Origin: Isoetes taiwanensis
Taxonomy: Eukaryota > Streptophyta > Lycopodiopsida > Isoetales > Isoetaceae
DNA: 64,000 nucleotides
Direction of reading: 5' to 3'
Assembly (NCBI GenBank): GCA_021234155.1
Contig: JAJEKV010000044.1
Coordinates: 12,052,803 to 12,116,802, forward strand
In this document: one piece after another, positions 21,707 to 33,600 of the stretch
Layout: the number at the start of each line of letters is the position of its first letter
How positions within the stretch are numbered: the stretch's first letter is position 1
Notes under the pieces: model-generated
Database searches by the model: none
Told to the model about the DNA's origin: nothing
What the model saw: the letters and a program-made list of their open reading frames with translations, nothing else
Made by a program: the position numbers and the translations under genes

Positions 21707-23165
21707 ATGGCAAAAGAGAAATGGGACTTTGTTGATGAAGATGTTCCGCTAGAAGAAGGTCAGAATATTTTATGCCGATTAATGCAGAGGTTTGCATAAG
21801 TCTAATTGTTATAAATCATATTATGTGGTTCTTCATTAAAAATCTTCCCTCCTTCAAGTCCCTCGCTCAACAAGATGTCTCATTGCCTCCGAGAGCTTAG
21901 CAAAACGAATTTTTGTTCTCAGAGCTTACATGCTTTGTTTTAACAGCATGGAAAATTGAAGAAACAAACAAGCATCAATGCATTAGTTAGGGAGGATGGC
22001 TCGAATAGAAGCAGCCATAAGAAGTAAGAGGAAGAACTCTTGAACATGATACTTGTGGCATCAATGTTGTTCCTAATGTTAATTCAGGACTGGCTCTACT
22101 TCTAAAGTTCAGAAGGAATGGAAGGAACATGCTGAAGGGATGCTTCAGAGCATAGGTCGAGGACTGGTTAATGCAAAATCTGCAAATGCCTCTGGGTCCT
22201 CTACCCCAAAAGATTCAATACATATCGCCAGTGGGCCACAAAGTATTTTGTTTGGCCTTATTTTATGCTTTCATTTTCATAGAGACGGGGAGGGAAGGAA
22301 GGCCCCCCATAGTCAAATGATGTAATCCATCTGTAGGCAGGCTGAAATAGTTTCTGTAGGTCGAGATAGCAGAGTCAGCTTAATACAAATTTTTGGAGGC
22401 AACTATGTCTATATATGTGTTTCCATTCAGACTTGGATCCTTTTGCATGGGTATGTTGGAACCTTACAACTTGGTAAAGAGGCAAATCGCTGTTGTCAAT
22501 TAGGTATTGAATCTTAGTTTAAAAAAGTGGTGACAAAGCACATAAATTTAATGTAGCTTTGTAGAACTTCTAAGCAAGAAAGATTTAGAAGTCTGGAGCT
22601 TCATCTAAGTGGGCCAAAGTCTGGCATTTCATTCATTTTACTCAAGCGCAGGGTTGTGAAATGAGGACTACCAATCCATTCTTTCGTAAGATCTAGCAAG
22701 TAATCTGTCTGTTTTTTGTGTTTATTCACAGAACTCACCGGAGCTCACTAGAGAGGTTGTTCTAAAAGAATTCGATGGTCGGAGGAGCCTTAAAGGTGAT
22801 TTTCTGAAGTCATTATATTATGCAACATTGAATTTTCATTCTATTTTTCTGCCTCTCGTCGGATTTTCTAAATAAAGTTGCACATCTTTGATATAAACGT
22901 TAGGATTGCGTATACTGTATGTTTTCAATTGTATGCCCAATGAAGAAGATTTTGTGTGCCTTAATAATGTAGATGATTTCTGGGTTGGACAATTTCGATC
23001 TTTGCTAAGGTATCACCAGTAGTCATTGCGGCGAGAAAAGGTACAACTTCGTCCTGAAGAGATTTGCTTCAATGGGATTGCCATTATAATAGCACATTAT
23101 CATTTAATATGTAGGGAGAGCTACATGTGGATATTGCATGTGACTTCGATTTGGTAAAGGTGGCA
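21707..23165 (+). pseudogene. Candidate exons of an unidentified split gene
   Basis: Several short open blocks sit between good AG and GT borders. 21707-21758 (MAKEKWDFVDEDVPLEEG) ends at a GT. 22088-22242 follows TTCAG and reads STSKVQKEWKEHAEGMLQSI. 22732-22795 follows TTCACAG and reads NSPELTREVVLKEFDGRRSL. 22973-23009 follows TGTAG and reads DDFWVGQFRSLL. A last block near 23115-23160 reads GELHVDIACDFDLVK before GTGG. The phase between the third and fourth blocks agrees, but other junctions do not join in phase directly. Either small exons were missed or the gene is decayed. I do not recognise the protein. Confidence 0.35.
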
Positions 23166-23817
23166 GCTTGGTTTGACTACCCTACTTGTAAGACATTGGG
23201 AAAAGAATTTTTATGATACGTGCATATGGATAGAAGGTTATTGGGTTTCATTCTTTGGCATGCATATTATATTTACCTTTGGCTAAGCCGTTCCGAACTT
23301 TTATTCATCAATTCAGATAAGATTTGGGACATGAGATATAAGCAATCTTTTTTTGATGTTCATTAACTATAGTCTGCTTACCATGTGATCTATGAGCAAT
23401 TTTCTTCTAGAAATCATGAGTATAGCTTAGTTATGGCTTACTTATGATGCATGCAATCTTGTCAGCGTCACCTTCCATGGGGTTCAAGTCGTAGACGGGC
23501 AGTGGACCTCTAGCCGCCTGTTATGGGCATGCATGCCTCTGGAGGGAGTGATCTCCTCCTGCCTCATCGGAACTGGGGAGATGCAACCCAGGAGTAGCCG
23601 CCTTGGCTAGCACCCGACAGGCTACGGTCGAGTCCCAAGACTTATCAGCCTATTCTACAAAGTATACACAGGAGGGGCGGATGGAGTGGACTACCCAACG
23701 GCCATGTTCTTATGCCAACCCAATCCATTTGCCATGAATTATATCTGCATTGACTTCTGGAGACCCAAGCCGTTAGGCGATCTCCATGAGTCTGAGCCTT
23801 GGGTAGGATTCCCCTCA

Positions 23818-24097
23818 TGTTGGTATTACTAATGTCGTTAGATATATTATATTATGGTGAGCCACCCTTCAAGGTGGATATGTATGCTATTTGATGTTAT
23901 GTGCTCATGTTTGATGTGCTTCCGCTAGGTAGGTAGGTCTCTAGGGAGACGACGTCCATTCTGCCCCATTAGATCCTTGATTGTTAGCAAGGATCTGATG
24001 TTAGGTGGACGGCCTCATGTCAGCAAGGGTGTTGACAAGAGGAATGAACTCCTGTTCTATACGATGGGAGAATCATATATGAGCAAGGGACGTCACA
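23818..24097 (+). mobile_element. Putative LTR of a retrotransposon (TG...CA)
   Basis: A segment starting TGTTGGTATT at 23818 and ending GTCACA at 24097 is followed at once by TTGGTATCAGAGC. TG...CA ends and length near 280 bp fit a plant LTR, and TGTTGG is a common Copia-type start. No second LTR, gag/pol frame or target duplication was found, so this would be a truncated element. The left border is a guess from the TG. Confidence 0.4.
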
Positions 24098-24098
24098 T

Positions 24099-24110
24099 TG
24101 GTATCAGAGC
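24099..24110 (+). other. Primer-binding site complementary to initiator tRNA-Met
   Basis: TGGTATCAGAGC is the exact 12-base complement of the 3' end of plant initiator tRNA-Met (including CCA). It is the usual minus-strand priming site of plant LTR retrotransposons. It lies one base after the CA end of the putative LTR, the expected position. Confidence 0.6.
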
Positions 24111-25485
24111 AATGATCTTGGAGGATCAGGATTGAGCACTGGTCATTTCCCTAGTAGTACTAACAGTCTAGATCTTCAGTCTTGGAGTTGAAATCCCAAG
24201 CATGAACCTCAGGGAATGGGCAGGGAGAAATTTCTTTCCCATCAGTAGTGTAAAAGAGCTAAGCTAATAATAGTTAGCGAAAAATAAACTTGAAATTTTA
24301 ATAAAACTTGAAATTTTTGGCCAGTAGAAAGAGCGACCACTCACAGAGTGCGCTAGGACACTTTTCAAACATTTTGAATGGGCCTCCCGCACACTGTGTG
24401 AGTATTTGACCATAGTTCACCAAGAAATATAGATAATGCCATGGTTCTATTGTGTTAGCAATAGAACCGACATTCCTTGGATGGGACGCCTCATCTCATC
24501 TCTCTTATTTATTCTGTCTCTTCTCCCATTTTCATTCATCGGCGTTCTCTTCAGCTAAGATTTCTCTTCCTTTTCTATCCTATCAGTTTCGTGTCAATCA
24601 TCTACTATTAGGAAATTTTTACGTTTTTGATGTTTGTTACTGGCTTCAATCTCGTGCTGTAGTACGACTTTGGCATAGGGCTTGATCCCAAACCACGGTT
24701 TCTGTTTGGAGATGCAAATCATGGCTTGACATGAATCGATGATTGTAGCCCTGACCGATTTTTATTTATCTTAATTTTCCAGTTTGTGCTATTGATGTTC
24801 TAATGTCTTGATTCATTGCACTCCTTTGCGACACAACGATTTGCTACTGCCGGTTTTGGAAAATTTCGAAAGACTTAACCTGGGGTTTTTTGTGGCGACT
24901 AGGACTCAGATTGATTTGCAACAGTTCTTAGATCGATTTGCGACGATGCTTGGTACTTGTTTGAGCGGTGCTGCTTCTTGAAAGTTCACACGATCTCATC
25001 AAGGGCAGCAGTACGTTGGCATATGCAGGGAAGTTGTGATTTGCTCCTTGGGCTTTTTTCTTTCTGAGTGGATCGGATTGCAGCACAGTCTGTAAGCTTG
25101 TTTCTCTATAAGTCTGCCACAGATCCGACTGAACGTCTTCTAACGGTTTGAGCCTTTTCCTGTTGATTGTTTCTAATAGTTTTCTTTGAAGTTTCGCTTA
25201 GCTCAGGTAAGCTCTTTGGTATTAGTTCTGGAGCATCTCTAATAATTTGCCTCTGGATCATGGAAAAAATTAGTGGCTATTAATAGCCAAATGGCAATTT
25301 TTTAGGGGGTCTAGACAATTTTTGTGGCGAATTTTATGAAGGGAGATTTCTTTTAAGAAAATAAAAAATAGCCATAGCTAAAACAAGTACTCCATTATTT
25401 TTTTAGGATTAGCCAAACTATTTTCTCCCTTTTCCTATTGGTAATGATTGTACTAGCCCATTGTATGGGTCCCATGACCTATTGG
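24111..25485. other. Retroelement leader and unassigned sequence
   Basis: After the primer-binding site there is a non-coding leader-like stretch, but no gag frame follows. From about 24450 to 25485 short frames only occur. Nothing else can be supported. Confidence 0.4.
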
Positions 25486-25499
25486 TCTCCGTGGCTTAA

Positions 25500-25845
25500 C
25501 AGAACAGGAAAATGAAGATACAAACCAGGTCATTGCACAATTTTTCAAGGAGGTCATGCATCTACATGAACCTCAAGCCATTCATAGCAGGAGATTTTGT
25601 TAAGCCAGCACATTTTAACAGACCAATTTTAGTTCGATTTAGCACTGAGGAAGCCCGCAATAGGGTTCTATAAAACAGAGAGGCATTGAAAGGTTAAAAG
25701 ATCTGGATTGACATGGATCTAACTCCCACACAACTGGAAGTTAGAAAAAGGGAATGGGCAAAAGTAAAAGAGGCCAGGATAGAAGGCTTTGTTGCATATC
25801 TGGATAGAGCAGGAAAGGCAGTAGTAACTAGAAAGAAGAAAGAAT
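25500..25845 (+). pseudogene. LINE ORF1, C-terminal remnant
   Basis: Frames give QVIAQFFKEVMHLHEP, then RPILVRFSTEEARNRVL and WIDMDLTPTQLEVRKREWAK, followed by AYLDRAGKAVVTRKKKE and a TAG. R-P-I-L-V-R-F with a following D-L-T-P-x-Q block is like the RRM-type and C-terminal parts of LINE ORF1 RNA-binding proteins. The 58.4 kb LINE has DLTPMQQES at the same place. Stops within the region show it is dead. It ends about 15 bp before the ORF2 frame. Confidence 0.6.
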
Positions 25846-25859
25846 AGGAACTTGGGACC

Positions 25860-28800
25860 TTGAGGCTGCTATCATGGAATATACATGGACTTTCAAATGA
25901 GAAAGTAGTTGCAAGCATGAATGTGTTGCGCAAAATGGACGTGCTTCTCTTTCTTGAGACATGGGAGCATCAATCCATGCCACTCCCAGACATATCAGGT
26001 TTCACCATAGTAGATTCGGTCTGGAACATAAGGGAACATGGAGTAGGACGGGGATATGGAGGCCTGGCAGCATATGCTCGGACAAAAGTCATTAAACACA
26101 TAAAAATAGTGGCAAAGCATGAATTTAAGCAACACATGTGGTTACAAGTAGAGTTGAGGAATCGTCGAGTGTATGTAGCCACATGTTATTACGCTCCCTT
26201 GAACATGACTGTTTACAATCAAGCTGGCTTGGAAAGAAGAAGAAGAAGAAGAAGAAGAGATTTTAACGTCACGCCACAAGGCAGCGTCCTATCGGACATG
26301 TGACACTTTACAACACACCCAGATGGGTCCTGCCCCCACCACAACCCGCTGCATGATCTTAGCAAAGAAACATTAATATACAAAGATAGAGGAAAGGTCT
26401 TGGTTGTGGGCGACTTCAGTGCAAGAACAAAAGGGCTGCAGACTGTATCATACATACAAGAAGGGAATCCACTCTTATTAGAAGAGGACGATAAGAGTTT
26501 CATACGCCACTCCACAGATCAGGTCAGAAATGCAATGGGAGACAAGCTGCTTGATTTTGGCACCGCATGCAGTCTCAAGATCATGAATGGAATAGAGCAA
26601 TACAAACAGACAAATACCAGCACATGCATCACCCCGATGGGAGAGAGTATTGTGGATTACTTGCTCATATCGCCATGTAGCAATTTATTGAAACAGTTTG
26701 AATTCCACGACAAATTACCAGAGTCTGATCATGTTGGCCTGAGCTTTAACTTGAAGGGAAAATTAAGTGTGGCAGAAGTCCCCACCCATTTCAAGCCTAG
26801 GCTGAAATTGGATCATACTAAGCGTGATGTTTTCCAAAAACGGTTGAACCAGGCATTAAATCACACTATCTGGAATGGGAAGTTAGACATAGACTCTATC
26901 CTACTTACAGACATCATCATGAGGGAAGCTGGGCAATGCTTTGGGTACACAAGACCCAAGAAGGCAAGAGTTCCATGCAACACATGGTGGGACACGGAAT
27001 GCTCAACAGCAAGGGCTCAGTTGCCTAAGGGGATTAAGGTGAAACCAAAATGGTATAAGCAGCTACTCAGAGGTAAGAAAAGGGCGTACAAATTCAAAAG
27101 ACAAGAGGAACTTGGGAGCTGGTTCCATATGTACCCGAAAACCTTCTGGAATAACCTCCGAGGACACGATGATCATCCACAATTAAATGAGGAAGATCTC
27201 CTGCAGCTGGTAAGGTCTTTATATTATTGTAAGGATGCACCTGGAATGGAAGTCAGATGTGAATGAAGATCTATTTACAGTTGCAGAGGTAGGCATGGCC
27301 CTGGAGCATTTGAGAAATGGCAAAGCTGCGGATCTTGAAGGGTTAAGTGCAGAGCTATTAAAATGGGGTGGTAAAGTACTCCTGCAGGTCTTAACCAACC
27401 AATTGAATGCCGTAGTCAAGGAAAGCCTGCCGAGGTCATGGCGATTGAACAAAGTCATTCCTGTACATAAATCAGGTATAAAAACAGATGTTTGCAACTA
27501 CCGGACAATCATGGTAGGGAGTATCTATTCCAAATTATTAGGCTACCTTTTGGAACAGAAATTGAGCACTTGGGCCGATGTGAATGGGAAAAGAGCCTCA
27601 TGCCAAGCAGGTTTTAGGAGAATGCACAATACTGGATCATTGCCTCGCTTTGAGAGTGCTCATCGAGCAGGCAAAGAGACCAAAGAAGGTGTTGTTTCTT
27701 GCATTTATTGATTTCTCTAAGGCCTTTGATACAGTGCCAAGGGATGAACTGGGAAATCGAATGAAAGAGATTGGGGTCCCGATTTCTCTTATGGGTGCAG
27801 TATCTCACTTATACGAAGAAGTTATAGCAAGATTAGCAGACAATCCAACTGAAATACATAGTACAATAGGGGTGAGACAAGGATGCCCGCTATCGCCCAC
27901 CCTTTTTGGGTTATATATAGATGATCTGCAATCGTGGTTGGAGAAGAAAGGGCTGGTGGGGACCCAGCTAGCGGGATTATGTGGTCCAATTACTACTCTA
28001 CGCTGATGATGTGGTATTAATGGCAGACACAGCAGCAGGCCTCCAGAAGCACCTACAAACTTTGAGCGAGTTCTGCATAGCAAAGAAAATGAGAGTGAAC
28101 CTGTCTAAATCTAAGATCATGGTATGTGGCACAGTAAACAAACCGCATTTCACATACAATGAAGAGACTTTGGAGATTGTAAGTCATTACAAATACCTTG
28201 GAATAGAGTTCAGTGCAAATTATAAGTGGAAAGAATGTATTAAGAAACTAATAGCAGGAGGAAAAACAGCCTTGTATGGTATGCTCCGGCGGTGCCGTAG
28301 GGCATCTTTACAAGAATGGGGATTGAAAAGAGTACTCTTTAAAACTCTAGTTCAAACAGTAATCCTATATGGTGCTCCAATTTGGGGACCGGCTCTGTCT
28401 AAAGGACTTTGGAAGCAGGTTGAGAGTATTCAGAAGCTATTCCTGCAAGAGGAGTTTGGCATTAAGCAGCAAACCCCATATCCTATTATGTTGGCAGAAG
28501 CGGGTTTATTGCCACTTGAGGTGGAGGCTCTGATTCAGAACATCACATTTGTGAACAGACTATTCACTTTGGATGATGATCGGATTCCAAAGAAAGCAAT
28601 GGAAGCATCCATGAATGTGGGCTGGTATAAAGATGTATTGGACTGGGCGGCATGCTGGGGAATAAGTAGAACAAACTGGCCGGACTCCGAAATAGGTGTG
28701 CGGGACATGGCGCAATCACTAGCACTGCAGCGGATTTGGGAAGAACCTAGTACTAAAATGATATATTACATGAAGGAGATAAACCCGATGCTTGTATATT

Positions 28801-29129
28801 CAGATCAAAAATACCTTCGGGCCCGGATCCCAAGACACTTGAAGCAAACCATTGCGCGATACCGAACGGGTTCTCATAAGCTCCAAATAGAGATGGGCAG
28901 ATGGACGGGTATCCCAAGAGATGATAGAATTTGCTCGATGTGCACAGACGGAAATATCAAGGATGAAGAGCATGTGTTTTTAATATGCACAGCATATGCA
29001 AAGTTCAGAGATTCTTTTGGCATCAATTTTCGTAATTTATATAGTCTTTTAGATATGGATCCAAAAACTCTAGGTTGTTATCTTCAAAAGGTTGAATCCC
29101 ATAGATTGTTTCTTATTCAAGTACAATAA
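25860..29129 (+). pseudogene. LINE ORF2: endonuclease and reverse transcriptase, frameshifted
   Basis: The frame opens at LRLLSWNIHGLSN (no ATG needed to see it). Endonuclease landmarks are LSWNIHGL, ETWEH, VVGDFSARTKG and ESDHVGLSF. The usual GDFN is GDFS here, so a catalytic Asn is lost. A (GAA)n stretch near 26235-26260 encodes a run of Arg, and an in-frame TGA is at 26301-26303. RT landmarks are NYRTIMVGSIYSKLL, FIDFSKAFDTVPRDEL, VRQGCPLSPTLFGLYIDDL, LLLYADDVVLMA and KYLGIEFS. The C-terminal array is RICSMCTDGNIKDEEHVFLI then C. Frame changes near 27230, 27630 and 27985 separate the parts, which otherwise read continuously to the TAA at 29127-29129. It is non-functional as sequenced. Confidence 0.88.
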
Positions 29130-29187
29130 AAAAACTTGTAACTGCTGCTCCATGACCTCAAGGTCCTAAGGGGCATGATAATAAATA

Positions 29188-29305
<118 letters not shown>

Positions 29306-29511
29306 TGCGTGTCATTCCCTACCTTAGCCGCAAAATTTTATAATATCTCAAAAGTTGTGCCAATCCCCAATAGTGTGTGCATCCGCTTGAGTGCGACCAC
29401 GCCTCCAATGGCAATTGCATCGAGCTAGTGGCGCAGTAAGTCTAGTGCTCTTTTGAAATTTCATGCAAGAATGTTTCAATGTATCTCTTATTACATGATA
29501 TGACCTTACAG

Positions 29512-29646
29512 GGAATTGGATCAGCTATTAACAAGCTTAATGATCAAGTTGCAATGATTGCGGCTGTAAGAGCTATAGCAGATTCTTTAGGGTTGCCACA
29601 GCGTGATTGGGTTGAACAACCAGTATTGGCGGCTTTCTTACTATCG
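29512..29646 (+). other. Orphan exon candidate, 45 codons, phase 0 at both ends
   Basis: CCTTACAG precedes an open block of exactly 135 bp that reads GIGSAINKLNDQVAMIAAVR, then AIADSLGLPQRDWVEQPVLA, and ends TATCG before GTATGATG. Acceptor, donor and frame all agree. No flanking exons that join it were found, and the LINE lies about 200 bp upstream. It may be an exon of a real gene split by TEs, or a fragment carried by an element. I do not recognise the protein. Confidence 0.35.
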
Positions 29647-30132
29647 GTATGATGCAGCCCAAAGACTATGTCCTCTTAGTGAGCTTGTTGGAATGCATGC
29701 ATTGTTCAAAGTGTTGGGCAAAGTTTTTAAACCCAATCGGAAATTTTCTTGCCTTTTCATCAAATAGCCGGATATTTTCAGGCAAAATGCATTTTGAGAA
29801 ACCTCGCCATAGTAATTAAGCACATGGTATGATAGTTTCCATGCAGTATTTCTTGTTAATTCTGCATAGGCAGAGACATCAAAGAGTATTTCTGTAAGCC
29901 ACACAATTACATGGCCCCATAATATTCCGGGCATGAATTGGATAAGAATGCCATCAAAAGCCATGTATTTGTGTATCTTGGCATCTGGTCCTTGAGTTCT
30001 ATAAGGAACTGTTAGCATAATATTCTTAGCTAATAGCTTATTCAGATTGTTGCATTATAGATTGCAGCAGCATGAGATTTTGGGCATTTAAATGCATGAG
30101 GTTATTGGTTATCATGAGCACTTTGCCAATAT

Positions 30133-30367
30133 AATTAAACATTTGAAGTTTTTGAGTCAAGTTTACCATATTATACTTTTTATTTGCAACAATTGCCTTG
30201 GAGAGAACCATACTATTCCCATGATTGAAAGCGATGAACAACTAAAATAAATTTGAACATTTAAAGTCTTTGAGTCCAGTTTACCATTTTATACTTATCT
30301 GCAACAATTGCCTTTGAGAGAACCATACTATTCCCATGACTGAAAGCGATGAACAACTAAAATAAAT
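30133..30367. repeat. Tandem duplication of ~117 bp
   Basis: AACATTTGAAGTTTTTGAGT to AACAACTAAAATAAA is followed at once by a second copy, AACATTTAAAGTCTTTGAGT to AACAACTAAAATAAA. They share the long stretch around GAACCATACTATTCCCATGA and differ by a few substitutions and an indel. Confidence 0.88.
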
Positions 30368-30458
30368 AAGGTGATCTCAGAAACTTGCCAGTACTTTAAA
30401 ACTAATTTGAAGAACTCAAGAACATTGTCGCCTCATGATGCTTTTAAAAATTGGCTAT

Positions 30459-30605
30459 TAACAGATGTTCACATATTGAGGATATTGCCTTGTTCATAGT
30501 AGAGGAATACCCCCAGATGTTCACATATAGAAATGGAGGCTTGGCAAAAATGGTGTACGACTTTGGGATTCAAATATTGCTGAGTGCATTGGATCTCGTG
30601 ACTTT
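30459..30605 (+). other. Second exon-like open block, unidentified
   Basis: After CTATTAACAG the frame reads CSHIEDIALFIVEEYPQMF, then YRNGGLAKMVYDFGIQILLS and ALDLVTFVG, before GTCGTTC. The block is open and amphipathic in character. Its start phase does not match the phase 0 end of the block at 29512-29646, so a missing exon or coincidence must be invoked. No family recognised. Confidence 0.25.
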
Positions 30606-30669
30606 TGTAGGTCGTTCTGTCTATTATTATATATGTTTGCCGCTTCGTTATAGATCCAAGAATTAATGG

Positions 30670-33600
30670 TGCTGACTTGTATGGAGATGCTGTTGACAGA
30701 TCGTCCAATAGGCTCTCTTGCTTTTCATGCATTGAGCTACCCTATATTACTTTCCAAATTTTTTGGATTATAAACATTGGCTCATGGAAACAACACAAAA
30801 AAACACACCTTAAATCTGGATGTTGAATTGCGAACAGTCTCATAACATTGTATGGTAAGGCTGGAGCTGGCTAAATACATGTTCAGGGTTTGAAAACCTT
30901 GCTAATGGCAAGAGAATACATGAACCCTTCCATCACGTTTGATGGTTTGAGGATAGGTTTTTTTTGTTGGTGCCGCACTCGCACATATGTATAGTAGATG
31001 TGCAAATTTACATAATACACAAAACAACTTTTTCCATAAATGCTTACAAGAAAGTATAGTTCCAATAGTACCAACTTGCATCGAACCAATTTACATGGGC
31101 ATGTAATTTTGTCAAAGGGTAAACATATACAAGGACAAATAGTTGTGACCTACATGTTACAATTTGGAACAAAATTATTACCATGTATTAAAATGTGGAG
31201 ACCATAGATATACACAAGCAAAATGCATGACCACACATCATTGACAATATTGTTTGCAAGCATAAATGGGCATGGTCATGCTAAAGAACTCATTTCAAAT
31301 ATTTATATTTATACGACATAGAGGCTAATAGATTACATGTTCTACAGTATGGTATCATTTAGCATTTCCCAACATATGCCTATGCATAGACATCAACAAC
31401 TCATAGACATGGTCACTTGCAATCTACAGGTTCCCAAAATGATCCAATGGCCTAAAAGTTATTGTATGCAAGTTCATAGTTCCAATGACCTAGAAGTTAC
31501 TGTATATGCAAATGCACAGGTTTCCAACATTTATAGATTTTGGATAGGGCATTTTCTGCCCCGTCTGCCAATCCCTGTGTGCCACGTGGCACACATTCTT
31601 TCCAAGAATCAATGATTCTTGCAGCCCATTTTCAGTCATTTCTTGGAGCTATGTTTTTCAGTCATTTCTCGATCCCATATTATTCAGATACAGTAATAAC
31701 ATTCAATGAGATATTAGACACAATTCATTCAATGAAATTAGATAGAATTCCATTCTTTTGCATTGAACTCTTCAAGTCTGTTCAGATACATTGAATATAG
31801 CAGAAACATTACATTTAGAACCAGATTCATAGCGAAAACATTACACAGAAATTCCTCCTACAAGTTGTCAGAGTTGTCCTAGCACTGTGAATGTTGCAGT
31901 TGAAGGTGCACTTGCTGAAAGAACAAAAAATGACAGGTCAGAACCAAGAATACCAAAATCTTATGCAAGAATAAGAGATTCTTACTAAAACGAGACGCTC
32001 TAGTTAAAAAACCATAAAAATGTCCGGAAAGACACAAGGAAGTAAACATCCTTCAAAAACTATGAACATCTCAGGTGCTCTACTTGAAAATTACATCAAA
32101 AGAAAGAGAGGGGCGAGGCGCTTCAGAAAATGCAAGCAACGACCGGATTGGTTACGTCTAGAGCCCTGGCATCACGATGATGCCATAGCTGGAGCTCGAC
32201 CGACCAGACCAAAATTGTGAACAATAAAATTAGCCACGTCAGCAGAAAACACCCCACCACAAATTTCACGTCATATTAATGTCCATGCATCGCAAATTTC
32301 GACCAGAAAATTGGCCTCCACGCAGAGCTCCACTGGATATTCTTGTATACAAAATTATGCCCAGCAATGCATATTGATATCAATTTGTCTCGGTGCCATG
32401 TCTTGCATGTTGCATGTTTCAACATCAATGTTCAGGAGTCTTCTACGGACATTAAATCTGCCTAGTAGGCACAGTCAACTGGTTCTTCTGGTCGATAATC
32501 ATATGCATATGCTGGGTATATATACTTCATAAAAATAGAGAGGTTTGTCTTGGATAATTATGTGAGTATACTAAACTTGAATATGGAAATGGAAAATTAT
32601 GTGCCATAACTTAAACAATGTACATTTTCAAGATGGCATGGTAGGAGTCTACATTAATTTAAATATAGATTGCGAAAACATGACCTCACGGTTTGATTTA
32701 GGCCACTTCACCCTCAAGAAACTGGAGGGCAACCCTCTGTGCGCAGCACCTTGTTTTTATATTGATTGCTTCACCTACTTTTTCAGCTGGAAGGGTTAGA
32801 TTTCACTTTGGGAATGAGTTGTGTGTCAGTTAAGCGCGAACCAATTTTATAGTGACACGTCATAATTGGCACCTACTAATTGCATTGCAATGCTTAGCAA
32901 TTATGAAAATACTTCTCCTAAAACCAAAAACATTATCGCTTAACTTCAAAACATTTGATTAACTAGCATCTCCTGACCTTCAGAATTCGAATTAAGTGAC
33001 ATGCTAATCTTGACATATATTTGTCTCGGAGCATGATTTTAGACATCTACTTTCAATTTCTTTCATACTGCCACTGCCACACACGGAATTATAGAGTTGT
33101 CGCTCTCCAAAAAGGAGGTGGAAGTCTATATTTGAAAGAGAGTTGTCGTTGCTACAAGTGGAATCTTGCCCTAAATATAATTTCAATCTGCACAAAATGT
33201 CATATATGATCAAATAAAATTCTTGTTGCACCTACATACCCGACGACATAGGAAGGCTAGCATTTGAATCACATCTGCATCTCTTCGTACATATTCATAT
33301 GCCAATAACATCACATTGAAGAAACAAAATGAAGATCTAGGTAAAGGTTAGTTTACCACCATAAGAAATGTTTTACCTAGTAAGACTCATGTACATCAGC
33401 TATAATTGGGAAGTTTAAAGAAACTTCCAGCAAGTCTAGATGTTGGAATACTAAAGAGAAGATACATCAACAAAATTTTAAGAACACTCCCACTCATATC
33501 ATGACCTCCTATTCCCACCAAGAAGCGACCACTATTGCCAATCCGCAGGCAGAAAGTGATGGTGCAGGTAAAATGCCATTTACATTTTCCAATCCATTTT

